Positions 42,935 to 51,682 of a stretch of 64,000 nt of DNA are shown piece by piece. The stretch's first letter is position 1, and each line of letters opens with the position of its first letter. The notes beneath the pieces were generated by a model, which was not told where the DNA came from, ran no database searches, and saw only the letters and a program-made list of their open reading frames with translations. The stretch spans positions 434,001-498,000 of the forward strand of contig FOLJ01000002.1 in NCBI GenBank assembly GCA_900112325.1, written 5' to 3'. The DNA is from Micromonospora sediminimaris. Lineage in GTDB: Bacteria; Actinomycetota; Actinomycetes; Mycobacteriales; Micromonosporaceae. The translations under genes were made by a program, and so were the position numbers.

Positions 42935-43690
42935 ATGGAGCTGCGCAGGAATCGACGTTCGCTGGCGCCCGGGGTGCTGCTGCTCGCGTTCGGGCTCTCC
43001 CTCCTGCTTGGCTCTCCCGGGATGGGCGCATCGGTCTTCGCCGGTGCCGCGCTCCTGACGGGTGGTTGGATCACCGCTCGGTCGCTGCGACCGTTCCGGT
43101 TCCGGATCGGCCCCGACGGGCTGGACCTGAGGGTCGCCGGGCTCAACCGGTTGGTGCCGTGGGCCGAGATCGACACGATCGTGCTGGGCCAACCCGCAGG
43201 GGCAGCGGCTGCGGGACCGGCTACCCCGTCGTTGCTGCTGATCCCGGGCGTCGGGTCGACAATCGACCGTCCGCTCGTTGGTCGAAGCCCGGTCGACGAC
43301 CGGCCCGCGCTGGTGCTGCTCAGCCTCGCCGACGTGCGGGAGTCCGCGGACGAGGTGGCCGCCGAGTTGAACCGGATCAGCGGTGGTCGCTTCACCGACG
43401 CCCGGCAGGATCGAGCCGAGCTCCGGGAGGGCCAGCCGGGAGTTGTCTCCGAGCCGGTCTTCGACACGGCGCTGCGCGGCTATGAGAAGCGCATGGTGGA
43501 CGACCTGGTCCGGCGGGGCCTGGATGCGCTCGCCTCGGGGACGGCAGCGCAGCGTCAGGCGGTCAGGACGGAGCTGGACGGCAGGACGCTGGAGGTCGCG
43601 CTGCGCGGCTACGACATGGGGCAGGTCGACGCTTTCCTGGAGCGGCTCGCCGCCGCCCTCGCCAACGACCCGGAGCAGCCCGAACAGTAG
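42935..43690 (+). CDS. Membrane-anchored DivIVA-domain protein
   Basis: 251 residues. Two membrane helices (PGVLLLAFGLSLLLG, ASVFAGAALLTGGWI) precede a PH-like strand region (RFRIGPDGLDLRVAG). Two DivIVA-type helices follow at the C-terminus, starting FDTALRGYEKRMVDDLV and LEVALRGYDMGQVDAFL; they are similar to each other, so they arose by duplication. Probably a localised scaffold at curved membrane. Promoter and start supported by GAGGTG. Confidence 0.75.
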   Translation: MELRRNRRSLAPGVLLLAFGLSLLLGSPGMGASVFAGAALLTGGWITARSLRPFRFRIGPDGLDLRVAGLNRLVPWAEIDTIVLGQPAGAAAAGPATPSLLLIPGVGSTIDRPLVGRSPVDDRPALVLLSLADVRESADEVAAELNRISGGRFTDARQDRAELREGQPGVVSEPVFDTALRGYEKRMVDDLVRRGLDALASGTAAQRQAVRTELDGRTLEVALRGYDMGQVDAFLERLAAALANDPEQPEQ

Positions 43691-43705
43691 CCGGCGCCGT
43701 CGCAG

Positions 43706-44938
43706 CTACCGCACGCGGGAGGGGCGGGCGAGGGTCAGCAGCATCAGGAGCGAGGCGGCTGCGGCGGCGCTGAGCACCACGGCCATCGGGAGCGCGCTGC
43801 CCTCGCCGCCGAGCCCGACAAGTGGAGCGGCGCTGGCGGCGACCACGGCCTGGATGCCGCCGAGCAGCGCTGCGGCGGTGCCGGCGCGGGCGGCGTGCCG
43901 GTCCAGGGCGAGAGCGGTCCCGTTGGGCATCACCAGGCCGAGCGAGCCGAGGAAGACGAAGAGCGCGGCGATGACCACGGGCAGGTTGTTCAGCAGTGCC
44001 CCGGCGAGCACACCGAGGGCGGCGAGCAAGCCGATACCGAGACCGCCGACCAGCAGCGGTCGGGGATCGTAGCGGTCGAGCAGGCGGGCGTTGAGCTGGC
44101 CGACGGCGACGAAGGCGAGCGCATTGGCACCGAATACCAGGCTGAACGTGCTGGCGGAGAGGCCGAAGACGTCCTGGAGGACGAACGAGGAACCGGACAG
44201 GTAGGCGAAGAGGCCGGCGAAGGCGAGGCCCTGGGTCAGCGCGTACCCGAGATAGACGCGGTCGGTGAGCAGCGTGCGCCCGGCGGCGGCGGTCGCGGCC
44301 AGGCCACCGGTGCTGCGCCGCGCGGCGGGCAGGGTCTCCGGTAGCCGCAGCGCGACGGCGGTGGCGAGCAGGGCACCGACCAGGGCGAGGGCGACGAAGA
44401 TCGTGCGCCAGTCGCCGACGTTGAGCACCAGGCTGCCGAGGGCCGGGGCGACCATCGGCGCGATGCCGAAGATCAGGACGAGGCGGGAGAAGTACTTGGC
44501 GGCGGCCCGGCCGGAATACAGGTCACGGACGACGGCGCGGGCGACGACCGTGCCCATGCCACCGGCGAAGCCCTGTGCGAAGCGGGCCACCGCGAGCGTC
44601 TCCGCCGACGGTACGAGGGCGCAGACCAGCGACAACAGGGTGTACGCGGCGACGCCGACAAGCACCGGAAGGCGTCGCCCCCAGCGGTCGCTGAGCGGGC
44701 CGGTGACGAGTTGGCCCAGGGCCATGCCGATCAGGCAGGTGGTCAGGGAGAGCTGGATCTGTGCCTGGCTGGCGGCCAGGTCACGGGTCATCCCGGGAAA
44801 CGCCGGCAGGTAGGTGTCCAGCGAGAGCGGACCGATCGCGGTGAGCGAACCGAGCAGCACCAGCAGCCCGAGGGCGGCGCGGCCGGTGGGTGGGGTGATG
44901 CGCTCCGGCGGGCGTACGGGCACGTCGGTCTGCGGCAT
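43706..44938 (-). CDS. Bcr/CflA-family MFS drug transporter
   Basis: 410 residues with ~12 transmembrane segments. LTTCLIGMALGQLVTGPLSD and RWGRRLPVLVG carry MFS motif A; the family has LSLDTYLPAFPG at its start, as Bcr/CflA. Divergent from a MarR gene with a palindrome between them, so its expression is likely controlled by that regulator. Confidence 0.9.
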   Translation of the reverse strand: MPQTDVPVRPPERITPPTGRAALGLLVLLGSLTAIGPLSLDTYLPAFPGMTRDLAASQAQIQLSLTTCLIGMALGQLVTGPLSDRWGRRLPVLVGVAAYTLLSLVCALVPSAETLAVARFAQGFAGGMGTVVARAVVRDLYSGRAAAKYFSRLVLIFGIAPMVAPALGSLVLNVGDWRTIFVALALVGALLATAVALRLPETLPAARRSTGGLAATAAAGRTLLTDRVYLGYALTQGLAFAGLFAYLSGSSFVLQDVFGLSASTFSLVFGANALAFVAVGQLNARLLDRYDPRPLLVGGLGIGLLAALGVLAGALLNNLPVVIAALFVFLGSLGLVMPNGTALALDRHAARAGTAAALLGGIQAVVAASAAPLVGLGGEGSALPMAVVLSAAAAASLLMLLTLARPSRVR

Positions 44939-44995
44939 CGATTCCCCTCGGCGGTCGGCGCCACCACGGCGTGGCCGGCTGCCGGGGGCGTTCGG

Positions 44996-45014
44996 CTACG
45001 GTAGCTCTGCCTAC
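44996..45014. promoter_or_regulatory. Possible MarR operator
   Basis: CTACGGTAG followed by CTCTGCCTAC gives the dyads CTAC-G-GTAG and GTAG-N6-CTAC in a 19-base overlap zone between the Bcr/CflA and MarR genes, 30 bases before the MarR start. Confidence 0.5.
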
Positions 45015-45044
45015 AGAGGTGTTGCAGCGTGAAGGGGCGGCACT

Positions 45045-45488
45045 GTGACCGACGAGACGCTCGACCAGCTCGGCGCGGCCCTCAGTGACCTGCACCGGGT
45101 ACTCCGCCGTCGGGCCATCCAGCGGACCGGACGTGCCGCCCTGCCGGACGCGCAGGTCGAGGTGCTGCGGCTGGTGCAGCGTCAGCCCGGAATCAGCGTC
45201 CGGGAGGCCGCCGAGCGTCTGGGTACCGCCGCGAACACGGTGAGCACCCTGGTCGGCGAACTGACCACCGCCGGTCTGCTGCGCCGGGACCGGGATCCGG
45301 CCGACCGGCGTACCGTCCGGCTGGAATTGACCGAGGTGGCGTACGAGCGCATCGCCGCCTACGGGCAGTACCGCCGCGAGCTGCTCGCCGCCGCCCTGGC
45401 CGACCTCGACGCGACCGACCGGGAGCGGCTGGCCGCCGCCGTGCCCGCCCTGTCCCGCCTGGCCGACCAGGCCGCGGAGCTGCCCTGA
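45045..45488 (+). CDS. MarR-family transcriptional regulator
   Basis: 147 residues; GTG start. The winged helix PGISVREAAERLGTAANTVS, then LVGELTTAGLLRRDRDPADR with the wing, is a MarR DNA-binding domain. Divergent from and probably repressing the adjacent Bcr/CflA pump. Confidence 0.88.
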   Translation: MTDETLDQLGAALSDLHRVLRRRAIQRTGRAALPDAQVEVLRLVQRQPGISVREAAERLGTAANTVSTLVGELTTAGLLRRDRDPADRRTVRLELTEVAYERIAAYGQYRRELLAAALADLDATDRERLAAAVPALSRLADQAAELP

Positions 45489-45532
45489 GCGCCGTCCCCG
45501 GCCGGCCCAGCGTGGTGCAGCCGCAAGCGGGG

Positions 45533-46432
45533 TCAGCGCCTCGCTCTGATCACCTCGTACAGGGCGGTCCAGTCCTGGTCGCCGTGTCCGGCGGCGACCG
45601 CCCGCTGGTAGTGCGACCTGACCGCCTTCGGCAACTCGACGTCGACGCCGGCTGTCTCGCTGGTCCGCAGGATGTGTTCGGCCGTGGCACCCATCATCCG
45701 CGCCGTGCTCAGATCGCCCGGATGCTCGCCGGCTTCCAGTGCGCGCGCCAGCTCCAACCCGTCGCCGATCATCGCCGGGATGTCGGTGAGCGTGGTCAGC
45801 GCGCCGGGCAGGAACTCGGCCGCTGGTACGCCCGCCGCGGTGACGAGCGCAGTGGCGTGCAGCAGGCTCGACAGGCAGGTGAGGAAGACGTCGAGGTGAG
45901 CCTGGTAGAACAGCTGCGCCAGTCCTGGATCGGTGCCCAGGTACCTCGGCTCGCCGAGGATCCGCAGCACCGGTTCGCTGCGGTCGTACGCGTCGCGTGC
46001 TCCACTGTAGAAGGCGTACGAATCGCTGGTGCCGATCATGGGGGCGGGCACCATCACCCCGCCGGTCACGAACCGCGCGCCGTGGCTCGCGGCCCACGTC
46101 GCCGCCTGTCGCGAGACGTCGGGGGTGTCGGAGCTGAGGTTGACCAGGGTGCAGTCGGCCAGGGCCCCGGGCTCGCCGGCCAGCGGGCCGAGGATGTCGT
46201 ACATCGCCGGGTAGTCGGTGAGGCTGAGGATCGTCAGTTTGCCTGCGGCGACGGCGGCTGCCGGCGACGGCGCGAGGGTGGCTCCCCCGGCGACCAGTTC
46301 GTCGGCCCGGCTCGGGGTGCGGTTCCACAGCGTGACCGAATGTCCGGCGCGGATCAGGGCGGCGGCCATCGCCTGCCCCATCGGCCCGAGACCGATGACG
46401 GTGACCGGCCGGAGATCGCTGTTCCCGCTCAT
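45533..46432 (-). CDS. NAD(P)-dependent imine reductase-like dehydrogenase
   Basis: 299 residues. The Rossmann motif VTVIGLGPMGQAMAAALIRA and WNRTPSRADEL, followed by GGVMVPAPMIGTSDSYAFY, match imine reductases/beta-hydroxyacid-type dehydrogenases. The helical C-terminal dimerisation domain is present. It overlaps the second dehydrogenase gene by ATGA, giving a two-enzyme operon. Both are about 40% alike in motif layout; the substrate is unknown. Confidence 0.85.
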   Translation of the reverse strand: MSGNSDLRPVTVIGLGPMGQAMAAALIRAGHSVTLWNRTPSRADELVAGGATLAPSPAAAVAAGKLTILSLTDYPAMYDILGPLAGEPGALADCTLVNLSSDTPDVSRQAATWAASHGARFVTGGVMVPAPMIGTSDSYAFYSGARDAYDRSEPVLRILGEPRYLGTDPGLAQLFYQAHLDVFLTCLSSLLHATALVTAAGVPAAEFLPGALTTLTDIPAMIGDGLELARALEAGEHPGDLSTARMMGATAEHILRTSETAGVDVELPKAVRSHYQRAVAAGHGDQDWTALYEVIRARR

Positions 46433-47298
46433 CGGACACTCCTCAGTTCCTCGAACATGCGGGCGGTGCCGTGCTCCCCGAACCCGGCGGCGAGCTGCCG
46501 ACGGACCAGGTCGTGCGCCGGCTTGAGCACCTCGTCGGTGACGCCCTGCCCGGTGCTGGCCTGCATCACCGTGCTGAGGGCCGTCTCGGTGAACCGCAGG
46601 CTCTGCTGGCCCGGCCCGAGGTAGTCCTGCTGGTCGATCGTCGCGGCGTAGTCGGCCAGTTGCTCCGTCATCGCGGCGAGGAACGGTGCCTGCCGCCGGA
46701 CGAACTCGCCGGCCGGCACTCCCTCGGAGCCGACCATGGCCGCGCCGTGCAGGAAGCCGGCGAACATCGCGTACATGCCGGCCAGCATCGCCGTGTCGTA
46801 GAGCGCCGCCATGCCCGCGTCCGGCCCGAGGTAGCTGCTCTCGCCCCACAGGTCGAGCAGTTGTCGGTGCTGCGCGAAGCCCTCCGCCGATCCGCTGTAG
46901 AAGATCGCCGACTCGGGGCCGCCGATCGTCTCCGGGACGGCCATGATCGCACCGTCGAGGAGGTCGATGTCCCGCTCGCCGGCCCAGCGGGCGAGGTCAC
47001 GGGACTGGTTCGGCGTCGTGGTGGTCAGGTTGATCACGGTACGACCGGACAGGCCGGTCGCCACGGGTTCGAGCACCTGCCGTACGGAGGTGGCGTCGAA
47101 GAGGCAGACGACGACCGTGCGCGTACCGACGATCGCCTGCTCGACGCTGTCGGCGATGACGGCGCCCTGCTCGCCGAGGCTCGGCGCCCGGTGACCTGTG
47201 CGGTTCCAACAGACGATCCGGTGGCCGGCGTCCGACGCCGTTCTCGCGAGCGCGCTGCCCATCGCGCCCAGTCCCAGGAAGGTGGTGCTGACTGTCAT
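46429..47298 (-). CDS. NAD(P)-dependent imine reductase-like dehydrogenase, paralogue
   Basis: 289 residues from ATG 47298 (GGGG upstream). STTFLGLGAMGSALARTASD is the cofactor-binding strand, and DGAIMAVPETIGGPESAIFY parallels the pattern of the neighbour. A heteromeric or substrate-stacked pair is possible. Divergent from an HxlR gene with a perfect operator. Confidence 0.85.
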   Translation of the reverse strand: MTVSTTFLGLGAMGSALARTASDAGHRIVCWNRTGHRAPSLGEQGAVIADSVEQAIVGTRTVVVCLFDATSVRQVLEPVATGLSGRTVINLTTTTPNQSRDLARWAGERDIDLLDGAIMAVPETIGGPESAIFYSGSAEGFAQHRQLLDLWGESSYLGPDAGMAALYDTAMLAGMYAMFAGFLHGAAMVGSEGVPAGEFVRRQAPFLAAMTEQLADYAATIDQQDYLGPGQQSLRFTETALSTVMQASTGQGVTDEVLKPAHDLVRRQLAAGFGEHGTARMFEELRSVR

Positions 47299-47398
47299 TC
47301 GGTGGTCCCCTGCTCTGTCCGATGATCCGACGGGGCGCGCCGAACACCATGGTTGGCGACCACAATCGAGCGGGCAAGTACCCACTATTTTGTTCAAT

Positions 47399-47416
47399 AC
47401 TTACCTGAAGGTAAGT
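47399..47416. promoter_or_regulatory. Perfect 18-bp palindromic HxlR operator
   Basis: ACTTACCT-GA-AGGTAAGT. The arms are exact reverse complements. It lies between the divergent dehydrogenase operon and the HxlR gene, 31 bases from the HxlR ATG; a further CAAGTA half-site lies at 47375-47380. Confidence 0.8.
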
Positions 47417-47447
47417 GACGAAGATCGGCTACCGAGGAGGCGGACCC

Positions 47448-47804
47448 ATGGCATCGGGCGACAGGTGCGGCCCGTACATCTGCGGGATCGACGCCGCGAT
47501 GGACGTGGTGTCGGGGAAGTGGAAGTCGCTGATCCTGTGGGAGCTGGACAACCACGGCACCCGGCGGTTCGGCGAGCTGAAACGTGGTCTGCCCGGCGTC
47601 AGCGAGAAGATGCTCATCCAGCACCTGCGGGAGATGGAGCAGGACGGCCTGGTCCACCGCGAGGTCTACCGGGAGGTCCCGCCCAAAGTGGAGTACTCCC
47701 TGACCGAACACGGCAGGTCACTCAACGAGGCGCTCGGCCCGCTGGGCGAGTGGGGGCAGCGCCGGGCCGAGCGGCTGGCCGCCGAGGCGGCGGCCGCATC
47801 CTGA
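47448..47804 (+). CDS. HxlR-family transcriptional regulator
   Basis: 118 residues from ATG 47448 with GAGGAGG upstream (an in-frame GTG at 47415 overlaps the operator). The winged helix ISGKWKSLI-type start (VVSGKWKSLILWEL) and FGELKRGLPGVSEKMLIQHL with YREVPPKVEYSLT wing mark HxlR. The N-terminal CGPYICG cysteines may sense redox or aldehydes. Controls the dehydrogenase pair. Confidence 0.88.
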   Translation: MASGDRCGPYICGIDAAMDVVSGKWKSLILWELDNHGTRRFGELKRGLPGVSEKMLIQHLREMEQDGLVHREVYREVPPKVEYSLTEHGRSLNEALGPLGEWGQRRAERLAAEAAAAS

Positions 47805-47954
47805 TCGTGTCCCGTCGCCTGCCGGGCGGGGCGCGGCCGTCCCTGGCCGCGCCCCACTGCGGTCGGGTGACTCGACGGCGAACCTCGGCTCCTGTCGCAC
47901 CCGGGCCCTAGCCTCTGTTTCGTCCGAGCCCTTCCCGTACGCCGGAGGCAGCAG

Positions 47955-48323
47955 ATGCTCGACCATCTCGGCATTCAGGTCCGTGACCTCGACGCCAGCA
48001 TCACGTTCTACGACGCCGTCCTGGCCACGCTCGGTGCCCGCCGGATGTTGCAGTATCCCGAGGCCGTCGGTTACGGCAGCGGCAAGCCGGACTTCTGGCT
48101 CAGCCCGGCCCCCGCCGAGGCGGTGGGGCAGGAGAGCCACATCGCCTTCACCGCACCCGACCGCGGCGCGGTGCGGGCATTCCACGACGCGGCGGTGGCC
48201 GCCGGGGCGCGGGTGCTGCACGAGCCTCGCGTCTGGCCGGAATACCACGCCGACTACTTCGGCGTGTTCGTCCGCGACCCGGACGGCAACAACGTCGAAG
48301 CGGTCTGCCACGCACCCGGGTAG
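47955..48323 (+). CDS. VOC family protein
   Basis: 122 residues: HLGIQVRDLDASITFYDAVL first unit and VFVRDPDGNNVEAVCH second, as in glyoxalase/bleomycin-resistance proteins. GGAGG six bases ahead of ATG. Function not predicted. Confidence 0.85.
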   Translation: MLDHLGIQVRDLDASITFYDAVLATLGARRMLQYPEAVGYGSGKPDFWLSPAPAEAVGQESHIAFTAPDRGAVRAFHDAAVAAGARVLHEPRVWPEYHADYFGVFVRDPDGNNVEAVCHAPG

Positions 48324-48331
48324 GCGGCCGG

Positions 48332-49459
48332 TCAGTCCCAGACGGTGCGGCGTACGCCGCCGTGCAGGCCGCAGGCCCGGGGGCTGCCACCGGCGAGGCT
48401 GACCTTGCCGTTCTCGCACTGCACCAGGTAGCCGCGCCCCTCCCAGAAGCCGGGCACGCAGTCGAAGTGGTCGCACACCTCGCGGGCCGGTTCACGGACC
48501 CGTTTCCCGCCGCAGAAGTCGTACCCCATCGGGTTCTTGGGGGCGCCGCACCGCCGCTCGGGTTTCGGGCTGGCGGTGCTGGTGTCGGTGCTGCGCGGCG
48601 CCGCCGTGGAGCCGGTGCCGCGCGCTGCGGTCGAGGTGCTGGTCGCGGCCGGCGCTCCGGTCGCGGCCACCGCGGTCTCGGTGCTGGTCGGGTCGGACGG
48701 GCCGGAGTTGGCCAGGGCCACCGGCACCATCACGGCCAACGCGGCGGCGACCACGGCGGTCCGTCGGCCACCGGGAATGAGTGCCAACAGCCGGGCCTGC
48801 CCGGGGGTGGCGATGCCGGGACGGGACGGACGCAGCCGGGCGTGCTCGTCGATCAACTCGTCGAGCTGGTCGATGACCGCCTGGCGCTGTTCGATGGCGT
48901 CGGCGAAGGCCAGGGTGAGCACGAACCGGAACTCGGCCGCCACGTCCGGGCGCAGCAGCACCCCCGAGGTCCGCCGCCGGTCCAGCACCTGGATCAGGGT
49001 CACCGACGCGTGCGGGTCATGGTTCAGACCGGTCATCCTGCCGTACGCCCAGTCGCGTCGGCCCCGCCCGCCGAGCAGCACCAGCCGGCGGTTGGTGACC
49101 ACCGCCATGCCGGCGTCGGTGACCCGTACCCCGTCGGGCAGACGCCGACGCAGCCGACCCGTCTGCGCGCCCACGGTCAGATCGGGGGCGGGCAGTACGG
49201 CGTTGTGCCGCATCTCCACCAGTTGCGCCGCCGGCACCACCCGGAGCACCACCTCGCCGGGGGCCAGTTCCAGCGGAAGGCCGTCGCCGGCCGTGGCCGA
49301 GCCCTGGCACTGCTCGGCGAGCGTACGCAGGCGGCGCAGTTCGTCGTCGCGTCGCCGCCAGGTTCCCTCGGCGCTGCGGAACAGCCGCAGCCGGCGCTCG
49401 TTCTGCCGGCGCGCCCACCGGTACCGCCATGTCGAACCCGTCGAATCAGTCCTCGCCAC
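48332..49459 (-). CDS. Single-pass membrane protein with Cys-rich extracellular tail
   Basis: 375 residues from GTG 49459 (AAGGAG seven bases ahead). An N-terminal ~230-residue cytoplasmic part with basic and strand-rich segments (MAVVTNRRLVLLGGRGRRDWA; a PH-like signature) leads to one helix (TAVVAAALAVMVPVALA), a Thr/Ser/Ala linker and a ~70-residue tail with cysteines in RRCGAPKNPMGYDFCGG, EVCDHFDCVPGFW and QCENG. The tail type recurs in actinobacteria. Function unknown. Confidence 0.7.
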   Translation of the reverse strand: MARTDSTGSTWRYRWARRQNERRLRLFRSAEGTWRRRDDELRRLRTLAEQCQGSATAGDGLPLELAPGEVVLRVVPAAQLVEMRHNAVLPAPDLTVGAQTGRLRRRLPDGVRVTDAGMAVVTNRRLVLLGGRGRRDWAYGRMTGLNHDPHASVTLIQVLDRRRTSGVLLRPDVAAEFRFVLTLAFADAIEQRQAVIDQLDELIDEHARLRPSRPGIATPGQARLLALIPGGRRTAVVAAALAVMVPVALANSGPSDPTSTETAVAATGAPAATSTSTAARGTGSTAAPRSTDTSTASPKPERRCGAPKNPMGYDFCGGKRVREPAREVCDHFDCVPGFWEGRGYLVQCENGKVSLAGGSPRACGLHGGVRRTVWD

Positions 49460-49789
49460 GCCGAACTCCTTCGCCGTGCATGCCACCAACCGCAGGCCAC
49501 CAGATGGGGTGTCACAGTGTTAACGACTGCGAGCACCGGCATGGACACGGCCAGAAGTGGTCGAATTACCCGATCGGTGGAGCAATAAGGACGAGATGGT
49601 GGTTTTGCCCTGCGCCGTTCGCCTTTCCTCTTGCGGGCTGTGACGTGACAGGCCACCCGTACGCCAATCAGTCGTACGGGTAGACGAGAGGGCTGCCGCC
49701 CTGGTGGCGGTGGCACGTGATGGCGAATCTGGTGACGAGGTGCTGGCGATACCGGAAGTGGCGGTCATGTCGGTGGATTCCAGCCGGCG
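49460..49789. promoter_or_regulatory. Divergent intergenic with 9-bp dyad
   Basis: 330 bases between the membrane protein gene and the ECF sigma gene. ACCCGTACG (49655-49663) and CGTACGGGT (49673-49681) form a perfect dyad around nine bases, likely an operator or terminator. No gene seen. Confidence 0.55.
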
Positions 49790-50440
49790 GTGGCGGTGAC
49801 CAGCGGCACCGGCGGCCACACCGACTCGGACCTCGCCGCGCTGGTACGAGCCGCTCAGGATGGTGACGAGGATGCGTTCCGGCTGCTGTACCGGCAGGTA
49901 CAGCCCGGCCTGCTGCGCTATCTGCGGGGCATGGTCGGCGCCGACGCCGAGGACGTTGCCTCGGAGGCGTGGTTACAGATCACCCGCGACCTGCGCCGAT
50001 TCCGGGACGAAGGGGCCGGATTCCGGGCCTGGACCGCCGGGATCGCTCGACACCGGGCGCTGGATCACCTACGCCGCCAGGGACGGCGGCCCGCGGCGAC
50101 GGTGTCCGTCGACGCGCTGGTCGACCTGCCTGCCGGTCAGGACACCGCCGATCAGGCCGTCCAGGCCGCCGCGACCCGCGCGGCCATTGAGTTGATCGCC
50201 ACGCTGCCAAGCGACCAGGCCGAGGCGATCCTGCTCCGGGTGGTGGTCGGACTCGACGCCCGGGCCACCGCCAAGGTGCTGGGTAAGCGTCCGGGCGCGG
50301 TGCGTACCGCCGCGTGGCGGGGTCTGCGCCGGCTGGCCGCGCGCCTCGACCCGCAGACCGCCCGGGACGGCGCCTTCGCGCCCGAACCGGGACTACGCCC
50401 GCCCACGCCCACGATGCGCCGACTCGCGGCGGGTGAGTGA
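49790..50440 (+). CDS. ECF-type RNA polymerase sigma factor
   Basis: 216 residues, GTG start. Region 2: LYRQVQPGLLRYLRGMVG and DAEDVASEAWLQITRDL, then AWTAGIARHRALDHLRR. Region 4: LPSDQAEAILLRVVVGLDA and KVLGKRPGAVRTAAWRGLRRLA. No transmembrane anti-sigma domain of usual type next door; the following gene encodes a membrane protein with one helix. Confidence 0.88.
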   Translation: MAVTSGTGGHTDSDLAALVRAAQDGDEDAFRLLYRQVQPGLLRYLRGMVGADAEDVASEAWLQITRDLRRFRDEGAGFRAWTAGIARHRALDHLRRQGRRPAATVSVDALVDLPAGQDTADQAVQAAATRAAIELIATLPSDQAEAILLRVVVGLDARATAKVLGKRPGAVRTAAWRGLRRLAARLDPQTARDGAFAPEPGLRPPTPTMRRLAAGE

Positions 50441-50444
50441 CGCA

Positions 50445-51266
50445 ATGATCCGGGACGACGCCAGGGAAAACGAGATGAGCAAACCGTCACCTCGCCGCAT
50501 GGACAGAAAGACCGCTGATCGGCTACTGGACGCCGACCCGGTCGCCCTGAGCCAGGCCGGTCCGCTCGCTGCCCCGTTACGCGCGGCATGCGGGCCGGCG
50601 CGGCACGACGAGATGGCTGGGGAGCATCTGGCGGTGGCTGCATTTCGGGCTGCCGCTGATCTCGCCCCCGAACCTCGACCACGGAGAGAATCAATGCTCA
50701 AAATCACGCTGGCGAAGCTGCTCACCGTCAAGGCCGCGACCGTCATCGCCGCCACTGGGCTCGGTGGCGTGGCGCTGGCCGCCGGTACCGGCGCGCTACC
50801 CAACCCGCTGGTCGACCCGACGACACGCCCGACGACCCAGGCCCCGGCAGCACCTACCGTCACCCCGTCGCTCCCGGTCGGACCGGCTGACCGGGCCGGC
50901 GCGAGCGACGGTCCGTCGCCCTCGCTGACAGGCCTGTGCCAGGCGTACGCGGCCGGCGCCGCCACCAACCCGGGCAAGGCGTCGGAGAACCCGGCCTTCG
51001 CCGAACTGGTCGAGGCGGCCGGCGGTGCCGGACAGGTCGACGAGTACTGCGCCGCCGCGTCGGAGGACCGCGCTCACCCCACGGGCGCGCCGAGTGGTGC
51101 CGGGCGGCCGACCACCCACCCCACCCCGAACCCGCGTGGTGCCACACCGACCGGCCGTCCCGACACGGCCACCACCAAGCGGCCCGGTGGCGTCCCGACC
51201 GTGACCGTGCCCGGTGTGCCTAACGGGAGCGTTCCGGCCGCGACGCCCCGCACCCCCGGCCGCTGA
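50445..51266 (+). CDS. Single-pass membrane protein, probable sigma partner
   Basis: 273 residues from ATG 50445. The cytoplasmic ~90 residues, with acidic/basic helices (RMDRKTADRLLDADP), are followed by a helix (AATVIAATGLGGVALAAG) and a Pro/Thr-rich extracytoplasmic part with two cysteines (LTGLCQAYAAGAAT, QVDEYCAAAS). Placement right behind the sigma gene (a GTG at 50433 would overlap it) fits a regulator or anti-sigma role, but no zinc motif (HxxxCxxC) is seen. A similar C-terminal cysteine pair is seen in other actinobacterial sigma-linked proteins. Confidence 0.6.
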   Translation: MIRDDARENEMSKPSPRRMDRKTADRLLDADPVALSQAGPLAAPLRAACGPARHDEMAGEHLAVAAFRAAADLAPEPRPRRESMLKITLAKLLTVKAATVIAATGLGGVALAAGTGALPNPLVDPTTRPTTQAPAAPTVTPSLPVGPADRAGASDGPSPSLTGLCQAYAAGAATNPGKASENPAFAELVEAAGGAGQVDEYCAAASEDRAHPTGAPSGAGRPTTHPTPNPRGATPTGRPDTATTKRPGGVPTVTVPGVPNGSVPAATPRTPGR

Positions 51267-51326
51267 CCGCGGGGCCGGGCGGGTTCTCCCCGACCCGTCC
51301 GGCCCCGCGCCCACCTCGACAGGCGA

Positions 51327-51611
51327 TCAGGGTGATTCGACCGTGCTGATCAGGAACTTCTGGACTTCGGCCTCGACGATCGCCACCTGCTGCTCAGGTT
51401 CGGGGCCGGCGCCGCGGAAGTCCAGCAGCTGCTCCTCGGACTCCCACCGCTCGTAGACGTTGATCCGACCCGGCTCGATCAGGTCCGGACTGATGGCGAA
51501 GTCGAGGCAACCGGGTGCCTCGCGAGCCTGGCGGACGATCTCTGCGCAGGTGGCCAGGTAGTCGTCCCGCCCGGCGGGATCGACCTGTAGCGTGCCGGCG
51601 ACGATCAGCAA
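51327..51611 (-). CDS. Antibiotic biosynthesis monooxygenase (ABM) family protein
   Basis: 94 residues. The TTG at 51611 is chosen because CGGAGG lies five bases ahead. Strand-helix-strand-helix-strand order (LIVAGTLQVDPAGRDDYLA, ARE-APGCLDFAISPD, INVYERWESEEQL) is typical of ABM ferredoxin-like dimers. Probably a small oxygenase or quinol-binding protein. It is just downstream of the TipA-like gene, separated by a hairpin. Confidence 0.82.
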   Translation of the reverse strand: MLIVAGTLQVDPAGRDDYLATCAEIVRQAREAPGCLDFAISPDLIEPGRINVYERWESEEQLLDFRGAGPEPEQQVAIVEAEVQKFLISTVESP

Positions 51612-51624
51612 GGCAACCTCCGAA

Positions 51625-51661
51625 GATCGGGAGAGCGGACGCCAGTCATACTCTCCCGATC
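51625..51661. terminator. Hairpin between TipA-like and ABM genes
   Basis: GATCGGGAGAG (51625-51635) pairs exactly with 51651-51661 around a 15-base loop. It lies 22 bases past the TipA-like stop and just upstream of the ABM gene; terminator or attenuator between the two minus-strand genes. Confidence 0.6.
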
Positions 51662-51682
51662 CGCGATCGTCCGCACGCCCGA

